A DNA stretch of 64,000 nt from Paludibacteraceae bacterium (GTDB lineage: Bacteria; Bacteroidota; Bacteroidia; Bacteroidales; Paludibacteraceae), in assembly GCA_017632345.1 (NCBI GenBank), contig JAGBRL010000035.1:1-64000 (forward strand), given 5' to 3'. The translations under genes were made by a program, and so were the position numbers. Below are positions 25,378-33,647 of the stretch, one piece after another. A model generated the notes under the pieces. That model saw nothing but the letters and a program-made list of their open reading frames with translations. It was not told where the DNA came from and did not search any database. Every line of letters begins with the position of its first letter. Within the stretch, counting starts at the first letter, position 1.

Positions 25378-25385
25378 CAAAGGTA
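25378..25385 (-). promoter_or_regulatory. -7 box of the proB operon
   Basis: TACCTTTG on the minus strand, 22 bases upstream of the proB start codon. The rest of the 252-base gap is AT-rich and shows nothing else recognisable. Confidence 0.5.
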
Positions 25386-25607
25386 GTTTTTTTTGATTAC
25401 AAATAATAGTTTTAGATTATGATAAAATCAAGGTTTATCAATATAAATCACACCCCAAAGCCACAAACATACAATTTTCAACCGCAACATCTCAACTTTA
25501 ATCCCCTAATTCTTAACACATTAAGTAAACTCACCGCATATTTTACAAGTTCAAAAGCACACGAAATGGATTGCGGAATAAAAATCACAAATCGTAATTT
25601 GCGGCAG

Positions 25608-26000
25608 TCACCTTGAACAGGAGGCAGTTATCAAGCTGGCAAATATCAGTCCAAAGTACAACAATATCACTATCAGAGAGAGTTTTCTTGCATTCTTAAA
25701 CTTCATTATTTTATCAGCTAACTCTTGGTCTTCAATCTCCACAACGGCTTTGTGACCTATTATATAGGAAGAGACTGTTCCCATACTAAAACCTTTAAAA
25801 CGTTTCAGCAAGTGCGGATATGTTTTTTTAAGATACATGTACAGTTCATTATTTCTAATCAGCTCATTGACTTTATAGACCATCATATTCAGTCCGGTAA
25901 TAACGAAACATATAGTGATACGCTCCGTCTCACCCAAAAAAAACAACATTACACTTATTGCCACAAAAATTGCCAGCACTATATAAATGTCCCTTTTCAT
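25608..26000 (-). CDS. Small membrane protein of unknown function
   Basis: From MKRDIYIVLAIFVAISVMLFFLG the protein is 130 residues. Hydrophobic segments lie at about 5-22 and 28-45 and at the C-terminus (LSLIVILLYFGLIFASLIT), with a charged soluble stretch between (NNELYMYLKKTYPHLLKRFKG). I do not recognise a family. It follows serA by about 70 bases on the same strand and may be transcribed with it. Confidence 0.55.
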   Translation of the reverse strand: MKRDIYIVLAIFVAISVMLFFLGETERITICFVITGLNMMVYKVNELIRNNELYMYLKKTYPHLLKRFKGFSMGTVSSYIIGHKAVVEIEDQELADKIMKFKNARKLSLIVILLYFGLIFASLITASCSR

Positions 26001-26072
26001 AATTTGACACAATTAAAAAAACAGCGTCATAGCCAAACTACAACGCCGCATATTCATTAATATCAACAATAA

Positions 26073-26993
26073 TTACTTGTTCACACGGAACTTTTCGATA
26101 CCATCTTTCAAGAAACCTACAATCTGGTTTGCAGCCGCGATACCTGCGTTGATGTTAGCCTCAGCAGTCTGAGCGCCCATCTTCTTAGGTGTAGAGAAGT
26201 AGCGACCTGCAAATTTTTCAGCGAACTCTGCGTTAGCAGCTGGCATGATGTCTGTCATGTAACGGAAATCAGCGCGGTCTTCCATCAACTTGATAACTTC
26301 AGGCTCATTGATAACCTCCTTGCGGGCTGTGTTGATCAACATAGCGCCCTTAGGCATCTTGTTCAAAAGTTCGTAGTTGATAGAGTTCTTAGTTTCTGCA
26401 GTTGCAGGAATATGCAAAGAGACGAACTGGCAAGTTGAGTAAAGCTCTTCTACAGAAGACAAAGCCTTAACACCATCTTTCTCAATAACCTCAGCCGGAC
26501 AGAATGCGTCGAACGCATAGATTTCCATACCGAATCCCTTAGCCACGCGAGCCACGTTGCGGCCTACGTTTCCGTAAGCGTGGATACCAAGTTTCTTGCC
26601 CATCAGCTCAGTGCCCGAAGTTCCGTTATACAAGTTACGCACACCGTAAACCATCAATCCAAGAGCCAACTCAGCCACTGCGTTTGCGTTCTGTCCCGGA
26701 GTGTTCATCACGCACACGTTCTTAGCAGTAGCGGCAGCCAAATCCACGTTGTCATAACCAGCTCCTGCGCGCACAACAATCTTCAAGTTCTTTGCAGCGT
26801 CAAGCACTTCAGCATCAACAATATCGCTGCGGATGATTATCGCGTCCGCATCAGCAACCGCGTCAAGCAACTGCTTCTTTTCTGTATATTTTTCAAGAAG
26901 AGCAAGTTCGAAACCAGCGCCTTCGATAACACTCTTTATACCATCAATAGCAACTTTTGCAAATGGTTTTTCTGTTGCAACTAATACCTTCAT
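26073..26993 (-). CDS. serA: D-3-phosphoglycerate dehydrogenase, short form
   Basis: The 306-residue 2-hydroxyacid dehydrogenase starts the serine pathway. VRAGAGYDNVDL, the NAD-binding GIHAYGNVGRNVARVAKGFGM, INTARKEVINE with the catalytic Arg, and the C-terminal MGAQTAEANINAG (a His-replaced active-site loop) are visible. It lacks the ACT domain of E. coli SerA, as is usual in Bacteroidales. It follows serC by about 110 bases, forming a serC-serA pair. The start at MKVLVATEKPF is chosen over an in-frame ATG nine codons earlier. Confidence 0.9.
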   Translation of the reverse strand: MKVLVATEKPFAKVAIDGIKSVIEGAGFELALLEKYTEKKQLLDAVADADAIIIRSDIVDAEVLDAAKNLKIVVRAGAGYDNVDLAAATAKNVCVMNTPGQNANAVAELALGLMVYGVRNLYNGTSGTELMGKKLGIHAYGNVGRNVARVAKGFGMEIYAFDAFCPAEVIEKDGVKALSSVEELYSTCQFVSLHIPATAETKNSINYELLNKMPKGAMLINTARKEVINEPEVIKLMEDRADFRYMTDIMPAANAEFAEKFAGRYFSTPKKMGAQTAEANINAGIAAANQIVGFLKDGIEKFRVNK

Positions 26994-27104
26994 ATTCAAT
27001 GTTTTTTTTGCGAGCCTCAACCTATTACGGCAAGTCTCTCTGTTTTACAAAAATGTTAATGGTTGACGCTTTCACGCCAACCATCATTGCTATCTGCTTA
27101 TTAG

Positions 27105-28187
27105 TTATTTAGCATATTTATCTTCAAATTCCTTCATGCAGTCAACCAAAGCCTGAACGCTTTCGATTGGAAGCGCATTGTAAGTAGAAGCACGGAAACC
27201 GCCAACCAAGCGATGGCCCTTGATTCCGACCATACCCTTAGAAGTTGCGAACTTAGCGAACTCGTCAGCCAAATCCTTGTACTCTTCCTTCATCACGAAG
27301 CACACGTTCATGCGAGAGCGGTCTTCCTTCTTAGCTGTTCCGACGAACATCTTGCTGTTGTCGATAGCATTGTAAAGAAGTTCAGCCTTAGCGATGTTCT
27401 TCTTTTCGATTTCCTTCAATCCGCCCTGAGCCTTAAGCCACTTCAAAGTCTGAAGAGCTGCATAGATAGGCAACACCGGAGGAGTGTTGAACATAGAACC
27501 GTTGTCGATGTGAGTTCTGTAGTCCAACATTGTAGGGATGTGACGAGACACCTTTCCAAGAAGTTCGTCCTTCACGATAACAAAAGTAACGCCGGCAGGA
27601 GCCAAGTTCTTCTGTGCGCCACCGTATATCATACCATATTTAGAAACATCTATCGGACGAGAGAAGATGTCTGACGACATATCTGCGATAACCGGAATTG
27701 GTGAGTCGATGTCTTCCAAAAGCTCAGTACCGAAGATTGTGTTGTTTGTAGTGATGTGCAAATAGTCCGCATCTGCAGGAATCTGATAGTCCTTGCCAAC
27801 TTTAGGCACCCAGTTGAAATTATCGTCAGCAGAAGAAGCAACCTCAACAACTTCGCCGAAAGCCTTAGCTTCCTTCATTGCTTTCTTAGCCCAAACCACT
27901 GTATTCACGTAAGCAGCCTTATTTTCCAAGAAGTTGATCGGAACCATGCAGAACTCAAGGCTGGCGCCGCCTCCAAGAAATATTACCGAATAACCTTCTG
28001 GAATGTTCAATAGTTCCTTAAACAAAGCCACAGCCTCATCTACAATCGGCTGAAAGTTTTTGGCACGATGACTAATTTCGAGTATTGACAATCCGTCATT
28101 TTCAAAATCCAAAACAGCCTGAGCTGTCTTTTCTATCACCTCTCTTGGAAGGACCGATGGCCCTGCGTTGAAATTGTGTTTCTTCAT
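27105..28187 (-). CDS. serC: Phosphoserine aminotransferase
   Basis: The 360-residue PLP enzyme converts 3-phosphohydroxypyruvate to phosphoserine. [16 protein letters not shown] opens the protein, [10 protein letters not shown] binds PLP phosphate, [10 protein letters not shown] carries the catalytic Lys near 198, and the C-terminal [17 protein letters not shown] binds the substrate phosphate. Together with the downstream serA it provides two of the three steps of serine synthesis. Confidence 0.96.
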   Translation of the reverse strand: MKKHNFNAGPSVLPREVIEKTAQAVLDFENDGLSILEISHRAKNFQPIVDEAVALFKELLNIPEGYSVIFLGGGASLEFCMVPINFLENKAAYVNTVVWAKKAMKEAKAFGEVVEVASSADDNFNWVPKVGKDYQIPADADYLHITTNNTIFGTELLEDIDSPIPVIADMSSDIFSRPIDVSKYGMIYGGAQKNLAPAGVTFVIVKDELLGKVSRHIPTMLDYRTHIDNGSMFNTPPVLPIYAALQTLKWLKAQGGLKEIEKKNIAKAELLYNAIDNSKMFVGTAKKEDRSRMNVCFVMKEEYKDLADEFAKFATSKGMVGIKGHRLVGGFRASTYNALPIESVQALVDCMKEFEDKYAK

Positions 28188-28266
28188 ATTTATTTATATT
28201 TTAATAAATGCTTAATGAACCGCCTCCCCTTTCTGATGTATTCAGAACCTCTTAGGAAAGACGTGC

Positions 28267-28274
28267 CAAAAGTA
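28267..28274 (-). promoter_or_regulatory. -7 box of serC-serA, in the serC/bamD gap
   Basis: TACTTTTG on the minus strand, 80 bases before the serC start codon. The 462-base divergent gap (28188-28649) is very T-rich on the plus strand. Apart from this box and the bamD promoter, I see no gene or repeat in it. Confidence 0.4.
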
Positions 28275-28630
28275 ATACTTTTTTTTCAATCCCGACACAT
28301 TTCTGCAAAATTTTTCGTTATCAAAACGAATAAAAATAGCCTTTATTTCTCATTTTTTAAGCGTTTATTTTGACATTTTGACACAAAAGAGCCTATTTAT
28401 TTTGCAAAATGATTTTTATCTCGCAAATCTTTCTTTTTTGCCTAACATTTTGTTTTGAAAAACGAGTTTTTAAAATCTTTTTGGGAAAACGTCCTTTCTC
28501 CTTTCTTTTTTCGCCTTTTCACCTCGACACAACAACAGCGCTTTTCTCAACGCCTCGCCTTTTCCGCCTTTATTTTAAAATACTTTTGTTAAATTTTCTT
28601 AAAACGTTTTTCTTTTCTGTTTCAATTTAC

Positions 28631-28638
28631 TATTTTTG
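28631..28638 (+). promoter_or_regulatory. -7 box of bamD, nearly leaderless
   Basis: TATTTTTG ends only 11 bases before the bamD start codon, so the expected transcript would have a 5' leader of only about five bases. Confidence 0.5.
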
Positions 28639-28649
28639 CAGATTGAAAT

Positions 28650-29462
28650 ATGAAAGCTAAAGTTTTTTACATACTTGCGTTGGTGTTTTCGCTCGCGGTC
28701 TCGTCGTGTAGCGAATATACTAAGTTGCAGAAAAGCGGCGACAACGACCTCAAATTCGCAAAAGCGAAGGAGTACTACGAAAAGGGCAAATACCTCAACG
28801 CCGCATCTCTGCTGGAGTCCGTGGTGCACTCTTTCCGGGGAACGGAAAAGGGAGAGGAGGCTCTCTTCCTTCTGGCTAAGTGCCACCTGATGAACGAGGA
28901 CTACATGACGGCAAGGAGCTACTTCTCTGGCTACCACCGCAGCTATCCGCGCGGAAGGTATGCGGAACAGTCAAAGTTCTACGTCGGATACTGCTACTAT
29001 AAAGACTCGCCGGAGGTGAAGTTGGACCAGACAAGCACAAAAAAGGCGGTGGAAGAGCTGAACTTGTTCATCGACATCTATCCGCAAAGCGCCAAGGTGC
29101 CGGAGGCTCAGTCTATAATTCAGGAGATGAACGACAAGCTTGCTTACAAAGCCTATCTGAACGCCAAGCTTTACTTTAACCTTGGCAACTATATGGGCAA
29201 TAACTACTTGTCGTGCGTGATTGCCGCAAACAACGCCATCAAGACTTTCCCTGAAAGCATTCACAGAGAGGAGCTTTCGTTCCTTATACTGAAGGCTAAG
29301 TTCCTGCAGGCGGAAGAGAGCGTGGACGAAAAAAGGGCTGACAGATACAGAGAGACGGTGGACGAATATTACAACTTCACTAACGAGTTCCCCGAAAGCA
29401 AATTCGCCAAGGAGGCTCAAAGCATCTTCGCTAAGTCGAACAAATTTTTAACGAAAAAATAA
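28650..29462 (+). CDS. bamD: Outer-membrane assembly lipoprotein BamD
   Basis: The 270-residue protein has a lipoprotein signal (ALVFSLAVSSCSEY) and five TPR-like helical repeats starting at AKEYYEKGKYLNAASLLESVVHSFRGTEKGEEALFLLAKC. It is an essential partner of BamA in folding outer-membrane proteins. The gene order bamD, omega-like, coaBC, DUF4835 is typical of Bacteroidota. Confidence 0.93.
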   Translation: MKAKVFYILALVFSLAVSSCSEYTKLQKSGDNDLKFAKAKEYYEKGKYLNAASLLESVVHSFRGTEKGEEALFLLAKCHLMNEDYMTARSYFSGYHRSYPRGRYAEQSKFYVGYCYYKDSPEVKLDQTSTKKAVEELNLFIDIYPQSAKVPEAQSIIQEMNDKLAYKAYLNAKLYFNLGNYMGNNYLSCVIAANNAIKTFPESIHREELSFLILKAKFLQAEESVDEKRADRYRETVDEYYNFTNEFPESKFAKEAQSIFAKSNKFLTKK

Positions 29463-29479
29463 GTAAAAAAAATATAAAC

Positions 29480-29812
29480 ATGGACTACAGAAATTTAAAA
29501 GCTCCTACAAACACTATCACTCGCGACATGAACTCTATGTGCGAAGAGACTGGCAACGTTTACGAAACTGTTAACATCATCGCAAAGCGCGCCAACCAGA
29601 TTAGTGTGGACATCAAGTCTGAACTTGAAAAGAAACTTCAGGAGTTTGCGTCTTATAACGACAACCTTGAAGAGGTTTTCGAAAACAGAGAACAGATTGA
29701 AATTTCTCGCTTCTACGAAAAGCTTCCGAAACCGACTTTAATGGCGGCTCAGGAGTATGTCGAAAAGAAGATTTATTACCGCAATCCTGCAAAGGACAAA
29801 TTGAAGAAGTGA
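29480..29812 (+). CDS. rpoZ: RNA polymerase omega-like subunit, Bacteroidota type
   Basis: The 110-residue protein has the omega-like core NVYETVNIIAKRANQISVDIKSELEKKLQEF (about 26-56). Its position between bamD and coaBC matches the usual place of the Bacteroidota RpoZ-like gene. The C-terminal extension (ISRFYEKLPKPTLMAAQEYVEKKIYYRNP) is specific to this phylum. Confidence 0.8.
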   Translation: MDYRNLKAPTNTITRDMNSMCEETGNVYETVNIIAKRANQISVDIKSELEKKLQEFASYNDNLEEVFENREQIEISRFYEKLPKPTLMAAQEYVEKKIYYRNPAKDKLKK

Positions 29813-29835
29813 TTCTTTTGCGATTTTTTTTGAAT

Positions 29836-29876
29836 AAGATAAAAGAACAGCATTTTGTCATGTTGTTCTTTTGTCT
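29836..29876 (+). terminator. Imperfect terminator after rpoZ
   Basis: AAAAGAACAGCA and TGTTGTTCTTTT pair around an 8-base loop and lead into T-rich sequence. It overlaps the coaBC promoter, so it may separate the two transcription units. Confidence 0.5.
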
Positions 29877-29884
29877 TATTTTTG
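29854..29884 (+). promoter_or_regulatory. coaBC promoter
   Basis: TTTG at 29854-29857 and TATTTTTG at 29877-29884 are exactly 19 bases apart, a textbook Bacteroidota promoter. The start codon lies about 45 bases after the likely transcription start. Confidence 0.65.
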
Positions 29885-29935
29885 TTTGCCAGACAAGGCT
29901 TGGGGCTTGTGTCTGACTAATTTCAATGCAGATTT

Positions 29936-31144
29936 ATGTTAAAAGGCAAAAATATTATAGTCGGGATTACCGGAGGCATTGCGGCGTACAAATGCGCTTC
30001 TCTCGTGCGCGAGTTTGTCAAGCAAGGCGCTGCGGTGAAGATTGTCATGTCTCCCATGGCAAAACAGTTCATCACTCCGCTTACCATGGCGACGCTCTCG
30101 CAAAACCCAATCCTTGTTGATTTCTTCGACCCTGAAAACGGGGCGTGGAACAGCCACGTCAGCCTTGGCTTGTGGGCTGACGCGTACGTGATTGCACCGG
30201 CAACGGCCAACACCATCGGAAAGATGGCCAACGGAATTGCGGACAATCTGCTGCTCACCACTTACCTTTCGGCTAAATGTCCCGTGTTCGTGGCTCCGGC
30301 TATGGACTTGGACATGTACGCGCACCCCGCAACTCAAAAGAACATCGACACGCTGCGCTCTTACGGAAATCTGATCATTGAGCCTGCGTCCGGATTTCTT
30401 GCCAGCGGACTGGAGGGCAAAGGGCGAATGGAAGAGCCGGAAAACATCGCAAGGTTTGTAAAGGACTATTTTTCTAAGGAAAAAGATCTGCAAGGGAAAA
30501 AAGTGATGATTACGGCTGGACCTACATACGAAAAGATTGACCCTGTGCGTTTTATTGGTAATTACTCGTCGGGCAAAATGGGTTACGCTCTTGCTGACGA
30601 ATGCGCGGAGCGCGGCGCCGAGGTCACGGTTGTGTCCGGACCTGTTAGCGTGAAGCCGGCGAATAAAAACGTGCGTGTGGTGAATGTGGAGTCTGCTAAG
30701 CAGATGCACGACGAAGCAATGAAACTGGCGGACTGCTCTGACATCATGATTCTTTGCGCCGCGGTGGCGGATTACACTCCGGAGACGCAAGCCGACTCTA
30801 AAATGAAGAGGGAAAAGACTGGCGCAATGACGTTGAATCTGGTGCCTACGCAAGACATCGCCGCTGCTCTGGGCAAAAACAAAAAAGAGGAGCAGCTGAT
30901 GATCGGGTTCGCACTTGAAACGGACAACGAAGAGGTTAACGCTATTGACAAATGCAAACGCAAAAACCTCGATTTCATCGTGCTAAATTCGCTTAACGAT
31001 AAAAATGCAGGGTTTAGATATGACACAAATAAAGTTACAATTTTTGACAAAAACGGTGGCAAGTTCCCGTTTGATTTGAAGTCGAAAAGTCTTGTAGCCC
31101 GTGATATTATAGACCATGCTGTCAAGATTTTAAAAGATAAATAA
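29936..31144 (+). CDS. coaBC: Bifunctional phosphopantothenoylcysteine synthetase/decarboxylase
   Basis: The 402-residue enzyme catalyses two steps of coenzyme A synthesis. The N-terminal flavin-dependent decarboxylase shows GITGGIAAYK, the active-site His in SHVSLG near 73, APATANTIGKMANGIADNLL and the substrate clamp APAMDLDMY. The C-terminal synthetase half starts near 190 with VMITAGPTYEKIDPVRFIGNYSSGKMG and contains CAAVADYTPE. It is followed by the DUF4835 gene after 5 bases. Confidence 0.95.
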   Translation: MLKGKNIIVGITGGIAAYKCASLVREFVKQGAAVKIVMSPMAKQFITPLTMATLSQNPILVDFFDPENGAWNSHVSLGLWADAYVIAPATANTIGKMANGIADNLLLTTYLSAKCPVFVAPAMDLDMYAHPATQKNIDTLRSYGNLIIEPASGFLASGLEGKGRMEEPENIARFVKDYFSKEKDLQGKKVMITAGPTYEKIDPVRFIGNYSSGKMGYALADECAERGAEVTVVSGPVSVKPANKNVRVVNVESAKQMHDEAMKLADCSDIMILCAAVADYTPETQADSKMKREKTGAMTLNLVPTQDIAAALGKNKKEEQLMIGFALETDNEEVNAIDKCKRKNLDFIVLNSLNDKNAGFRYDTNKVTIFDKNGGKFPFDLKSKSLVARDIIDHAVKILKDK

Positions 31145-31149
31145 CTAAT

Positions 31150-32055
31150 ATGAGTTTTATGAGATTCTTAACTGCAATTCTGGGGCTTGTCTTTTGCTCT
31201 GGACTGTGCGCTCAGGAGATGAATTGCCACGTGCAGGTCAACGCCAACCAGATCGAAGGCACGAACAAAGACAAGTTCAACACTCTTGCTAGCAACTTGA
31301 CGGAGTTCATAAACACAAGAAAATGGACCGACGCAGTGTTTCAGGAGGAGGAACGCATCGAGTGCAACTTTATACTGACGATTGACGAAACCGGCAGCGG
31401 CGACTCCTATTCCGGAAATTTGCAGATTCAGGCGAGCAGACCGGTATTCAACTCGTCTTACTCTACTACTCTGTTTAACTTCAAGGACGAAAACCTGACG
31501 TTCACCTTCTCTGAGTACGGCGAACATTTCGAGTTCAACGAGAACAGCTACGACGACAATCTGACGTCTATCATCGGATTTTACGTGAACATCATTCTTG
31601 GTCTCAATTTCGACTCGTACAGCAGGCACGGCGGCTCTCAGTACTTTGACAAGGCCGAGACTATCGCTAACCTTGCGAGAAGTTCTGACGACCCGGGATG
31701 GAAGGCGTTTGAAAGCGACAGAAACAGATATGCCTTAATCAGCAACTACCAAGACGCCAACCTGAAGGGCTTGCGCGACTTGATTTACGAATATCACCGA
31801 CTGGGACTTGACGAGATGGTGCAGAACGTGGAGAAGGGAAAGAGCCGCATCTACTCTAACCTGCCCTATTTGCAGGAGATGAACCGCGCAAAGCCGTTCT
31901 CTGTCACCTTGCAGCTTTTTGTAGAATCTAAGCTTGACGAGATTGTGGATATGTTCCGCAACTCCATGCCGAACGAAAAGAAGGAACTTTACGAAATTCT
32001 GTCGTCTATCGTACCTACTCAGACGAACAAGCTTAAAGATCTGCTTGAAGAGTGA
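31150..32055 (+). CDS. DUF4835 family secreted protein (PorD-like)
   Basis: The 301-residue protein has a signal peptide (MRFLTAILGLVFCSGLCAQEM). It shows the family pattern of a beta-rich N-terminal half (CNFILTIDETGSGDSYSGNLQIQASRPVFNSSYST) and helical C-terminal half (YEYHRLGLDEMVQNVEKGKS). DUF4835 proteins are nearly always encoded after coaBC in Bacteroidota. The family has been linked to type IX secretion under the name PorD, by my recollection, but the molecular role is not settled. A terminator follows. Confidence 0.85.
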   Translation: MSFMRFLTAILGLVFCSGLCAQEMNCHVQVNANQIEGTNKDKFNTLASNLTEFINTRKWTDAVFQEEERIECNFILTIDETGSGDSYSGNLQIQASRPVFNSSYSTTLFNFKDENLTFTFSEYGEHFEFNENSYDDNLTSIIGFYVNIILGLNFDSYSRHGGSQYFDKAETIANLARSSDDPGWKAFESDRNRYALISNYQDANLKGLRDLIYEYHRLGLDEMVQNVEKGKSRIYSNLPYLQEMNRAKPFSVTLQLFVESKLDEIVDMFRNSMPNEKKELYEILSSIVPTQTNKLKDLLEE

Positions 32056-32090
32056 CTTCTCCATCTGCAGACTCTGACTGCATAACTTTC

Positions 32091-32125
32091 GCGGGGCTCT
32101 TCTAAGAGTTCCGCTTTTGTTTTTC
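32091..32125 (+). terminator. Terminator of the bamD-DUF4835 block
   Basis: GCGGGGCTCT pairs with AGAGTTCCGC (two G-U pairs) around a 4-base loop, followed by a T-rich run. Confidence 0.75.
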
Positions 32126-32215
32126 CGCCGCTTCAAAAGTCAAGATTTCTTAAAGAAAGAGCCAAGTTCAAGGAGAATGAAAAGCGAGATTCTCTTTTTT
32201 TCGTCAAAAAATCAC

Positions 32216-32223
32216 TACCTTTG
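32216..32223 (+). promoter_or_regulatory. -7 box of the MFS transporter
   Basis: TACCTTTG, 48 bases upstream of the start codon, matches TAnnTTTG. A convincing -33 box was not found. Confidence 0.5.
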
Positions 32224-32271
32224 CGCCGCTATTGAACTTGAGGTATAAATTTTCTTAAAAGACAAAAAAAA

Positions 32272-33423
32272 ATGACAGTTTCAAAAACCAAACGTCACGC
32301 GCGCGAAGCGTTGCTGAGCCAGTACTTTTTCATGGGCTTTATTTTCGCGACGCTATTCTCCAGATTTCCTTCTGTGCAGGAGCATTACGGGCTCTCCATT
32401 TCCGAACTTTCGACAATACCGTTCTGCATGTCAATCGGGTCACTTTTGATGATGCCGTTCTGCGGGTATCTGGCAGGCAAGTTCGGGAGCAAAAAGCTTT
32501 CGGCTATGGGCTATGTGTACATGTCTCTGTTCGCCCTGCTCATGCTTCTGCCGACGAACGCCCTGATCTATCCGTTCTGCATGCTCTACGGCGTGTTTGT
32601 GTCGCTCACAGACATTGCCATCAACGCGAACTCGATAATTGTGGAAAAGGCGTACAAGCGTCCCATCATCGGACTGTTCCACGCGCTGTTTTACGTGGGC
32701 GTGGGCGCAGGCGCTATCCTGAGCATTATCTGCCTGACCCTCAACGTAAACGTGGCGGCTCATTTCATGATGGTGTCTGCCATCTCGCTGATTCAGTTCT
32801 ACATCGTGCGCACTTACTTTCTCAAAGAAACACCGTCCAAGAAAAACGTTCCGCAAGGATTCAAGCTGCTGCTGCCCAAAGGCGTTTTGCTGCTTATCGC
32901 GTTCATCGCCTTGTGCGGACGAATAATAGAGGGCAGCGTGTCTGACTGGAGCACGGTTTACATGAAAGAGATTGTTTCGCTGGAAGAGAACATCGCTCCG
33001 GTTGGGCTTCTGATATACGCGTCGTTCATTGCCTTTGGGCGATTCTTCGGAGACTCCATACGCAAGCGGTTCAGCGAGCCGACAATCCTTTTAGGATGCA
33101 GTTTTCTTGCCATGCTGGGACTGGGCGTGATGATTATGAAGACCGACATCTACTTTGCCGTCACAGGTCTGTTCATTTCAGGGCTTGGACTTTCGTGTCT
33201 TGTGCCGATAATCTACAGTCTGGCAGGCAACCGCAAAGACGTAAGTCCGGGCACCGGCATAGCGATGGTGAACACAATCAGCGGCACCGGCTTTCTGTTC
33301 GGACCGTTCGTGATAGGCATGATAGCGGAGAAATACAACATGCACGTCTCCTTCATCTACATCTTCGTCCTCTCCGCAATCCTCTTCACCCTCTCCTGCG
33401 TGCTTTGGAAGAAGGGAAAATGA
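32272..33423 (+). CDS. MFS transporter, YbjJ-like
   Basis: The 383-residue inner-membrane protein has about twelve hydrophobic helices. The loop between helices 2 and 3 shows GYLAGKFGSKKL, a form of the MFS signature. The N-terminal FATLFSRFPSVQEHYGLSISELS and the later GRIIEGSVSDWSTVYMKE resemble YbjJ-type and sugar/fucose-permease-like members of Bacteroidota. The substrate is unknown. It is monocistronic, bounded by a promoter and a perfect terminator that also isolates the CRISPR locus behind it. Confidence 0.85.
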   Translation: MTVSKTKRHAREALLSQYFFMGFIFATLFSRFPSVQEHYGLSISELSTIPFCMSIGSLLMMPFCGYLAGKFGSKKLSAMGYVYMSLFALLMLLPTNALIYPFCMLYGVFVSLTDIAINANSIIVEKAYKRPIIGLFHALFYVGVGAGAILSIICLTLNVNVAAHFMMVSAISLIQFYIVRTYFLKETPSKKNVPQGFKLLLPKGVLLLIAFIALCGRIIEGSVSDWSTVYMKEIVSLEENIAPVGLLIYASFIAFGRFFGDSIRKRFSEPTILLGCSFLAMLGLGVMIMKTDIYFAVTGLFISGLGLSCLVPIIYSLAGNRKDVSPGTGIAMVNTISGTGFLFGPFVIGMIAEKYNMHVSFIYIFVLSAILFTLSCVLWKKGK

Positions 33424-33443
33424 GAGATAAAACACTGAACAAG

Positions 33444-33490
33444 ACTCCTTTAGCCTCAAAAAAAACACATAAGGCTAAAGGAGTTTTTTT
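33444..33490 (+). terminator. Terminator separating the MFS gene from cas12a
   Basis: A perfect 13-bp stem (ACTCCTTTAGCCT with AGGCTAAAGGAGT) with a 15-base A-rich loop is followed by seven T residues. It should block read-through into the cas genes. Confidence 0.9.
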
Positions 33491-33570
33491 ATCCGCCCCA
33501 CCCCTCAAAAAAAAAATCACATTTTTTTCAAAAAAACACATCTGTGACAGAAGTTGTCAAAAATAGGCTG

Positions 33571-33578
33571 TAGATTTG
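33571..33578 (+). promoter_or_regulatory. -7 box of the cas operon
   Basis: TAGATTTG lies 70 bases before the cas12a start codon. Just upstream, TGACA-GAAGT-TGTCA (33545-33559) forms a short inverted repeat over the -33 region and could be an operator. There is no TTTG at the expected -33 place. Confidence 0.5.
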
Positions 33579-33647
33579 CGGCATAAAAATTTGGACAATA
33601 CAATATTTAACATTATATTGCAAACTATAATTTATAAATTTTATACT

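Noticed and set aside
33566-33580. GGCTGTAGATTTG at the cas12a promoter as a mini-repeat for crRNA-like autoregulation
   Set aside because: It shares only about a dozen bases with the start of the repeat, lacks the TCTAC/GTAGA handle, and is explained by the -7 box.
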